From: Caryophanales bacterium UBA3668
GTDB taxonomy: Bacteria > Bacillota_I > Bacilli_A > RFN20 > CAG-826
Reading direction: 5' to 3'
DNA length: 6,003 bases
Assembly (NCBI GenBank): GCA_002373085.1
Contig: DFJP01000062.1
Location: 1-6,003 of the forward strand
Of this stretch, positions 5,667-6,003 are shown one piece after another. The translations under genes and the position numbers were made by a program. Every line of letters begins with the position of its first letter. Position 1 is the first letter of the stretch. The notes beneath the pieces were generated by a model. That model was not told the DNA's origin and searched no databases. It saw only the letters and a list, made by a program, of their open reading frames with translations.

Positions 5667-6003
5667 ATGGCATTCGGATTACTTTACGACTATTTAATGG
5701 GACAAAGCATTGATGCATATACATACTTTGGCGCTCACTTTGAAAAAAGAGATGGTGTTGAAGGTGTAGTTTTTAGATTATATGCACCAATGGCGAGTGA
5801 TGTTTCAGTTATTGGAGATTTCAATGATTGGAGTGTCTATGCCCACAAAATGAACAAGATTGATGATTGTGGTGTTTATGAGATTTTCATCCCAGGACTT
5901 CAAAATTATCAATCCTACAAATATCACTTTAGAAATGCGAAAGGAGTATATGTAGACAAAATTGACCCATATGCATTCTTTAGTGAAGTTGCTCCAGGAA
6001 CTT
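5667..6003 (+). CDS. glgB: 1,4-alpha-glucan (glycogen) branching enzyme, N-terminal part, cut by window end
   Basis: This cytoplasmic GH13 enzyme makes the alpha-1,6 branches of glycogen by cutting and re-joining alpha-1,4 chains. Only the first 112 codons are present and the frame stays open at the edge. The readable part matches the family start: YDYLMGQSIDAYTYFGAHF (residues 7-25), then a CBM48 domain with GVVFRLYAPMASDVSVIGDF at 33-52, NDWSVYAHKM at 53-62, GVYEIFIP at 69-76, YKYHF at 84-88 and KIDPYAFFSEVAPGT at 98-112. The catalytic barrel lies beyond the window. A TGA at 5658-5660 closes the frame upstream, so the ATG at 5667 is the first possible start; an in-frame ATG at 5697 would cut into the conserved part and also lacks a ribosome site. 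A GH13_8/13_9 relative of different specificity is possible but less likely, as the FGAHF and CBM48 layout is typical of GlgB. Confidence 0.93.
   Translation, partial: MAFGLLYDYLMGQSIDAYTYFGAHFEKRDGVEGVVFRLYAPMASDVSVIGDFNDWSVYAHKMNKIDDCGVYEIFIPGLQNYQSYKYHFRNAKGVYVDKIDPYAFFSEVAPGT

Noticed and set aside
1..6003. CRISPR array, tRNA, rRNA, insertion sequence or phage genes
   Set aside because: No regularly spaced repeats, cloverleaf or rRNA-like stretches, transposase motifs or terminal inverted repeats were seen; the window is accounted for by ordinary genes and short intergenic regions.

Overview
This AT-rich window (start to end all leftward-to-rightward on the + strand) reads like a piece of a low-GC Gram-positive (Bacilli / Erysipelotrichia / walled relatives of the Mollicutes, probably an uncultured gut lineage). 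The reasons are the TTA/AGA/GAT-rich codon use, strong AAGGAGG-type ribosome binding sites, compact sigma-A-like promoters, U-tailed terminator hairpins, and surface proteins held by a C-terminal membrane helix and basic tail. All tryptophans in the readable genes use TGG and no internal TGA is needed, so nothing points to the Mycoplasma code. The taxonomic placement is inference.

Layout: (1) 38-523, a small four-helix membrane protein of unknown function, possibly the last gene of an operon entering from the left. (2) 607-2655, a 682-residue exported, membrane-anchored protein with an N-terminal starch-binding (CBM26-like) module, three GYYxxG-type beta modules and an InlB/Flg_new-like repeat. 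(3) 2853-4001, a 382-residue exported protein with the same overall plan and a related C-terminal helical-stalk-plus-anchor region. (4) 4132-5562, a complete 4-alpha-glucanotransferase (MalQ, GH77) with all three catalytic acids. (5) 5667-6003, the start of a glycogen branching enzyme (GlgB), cut by the window edge inside or just after its CBM48 domain. Genes 2, 3 and 4 each end in a convincing intrinsic terminator, and genes 2-5 each have their own promoter-like sequence, so this looks like a cluster of single-gene units rather than one operon.

Taken together the window looks like an alpha-glucan locus: two non-catalytic cell-surface proteins that probably bind starch or glycogen outside, followed by cytoplasmic enzymes that rearrange maltodextrins (MalQ) and build or remodel glycogen (GlgB). 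No amylase, pullulanase or sugar transporter is visible here. The less ordinary points are the shared C-terminal stalk/anchor of the two surface proteins, two cysteines per domain in the 382-residue one, an exact 18-bp palindrome just upstream of the malQ promoter, an inverted repeat filling a promoter spacer upstream of gene 2, and a glgB promoter placed so close to the start codon that the mRNA would be leaderless.
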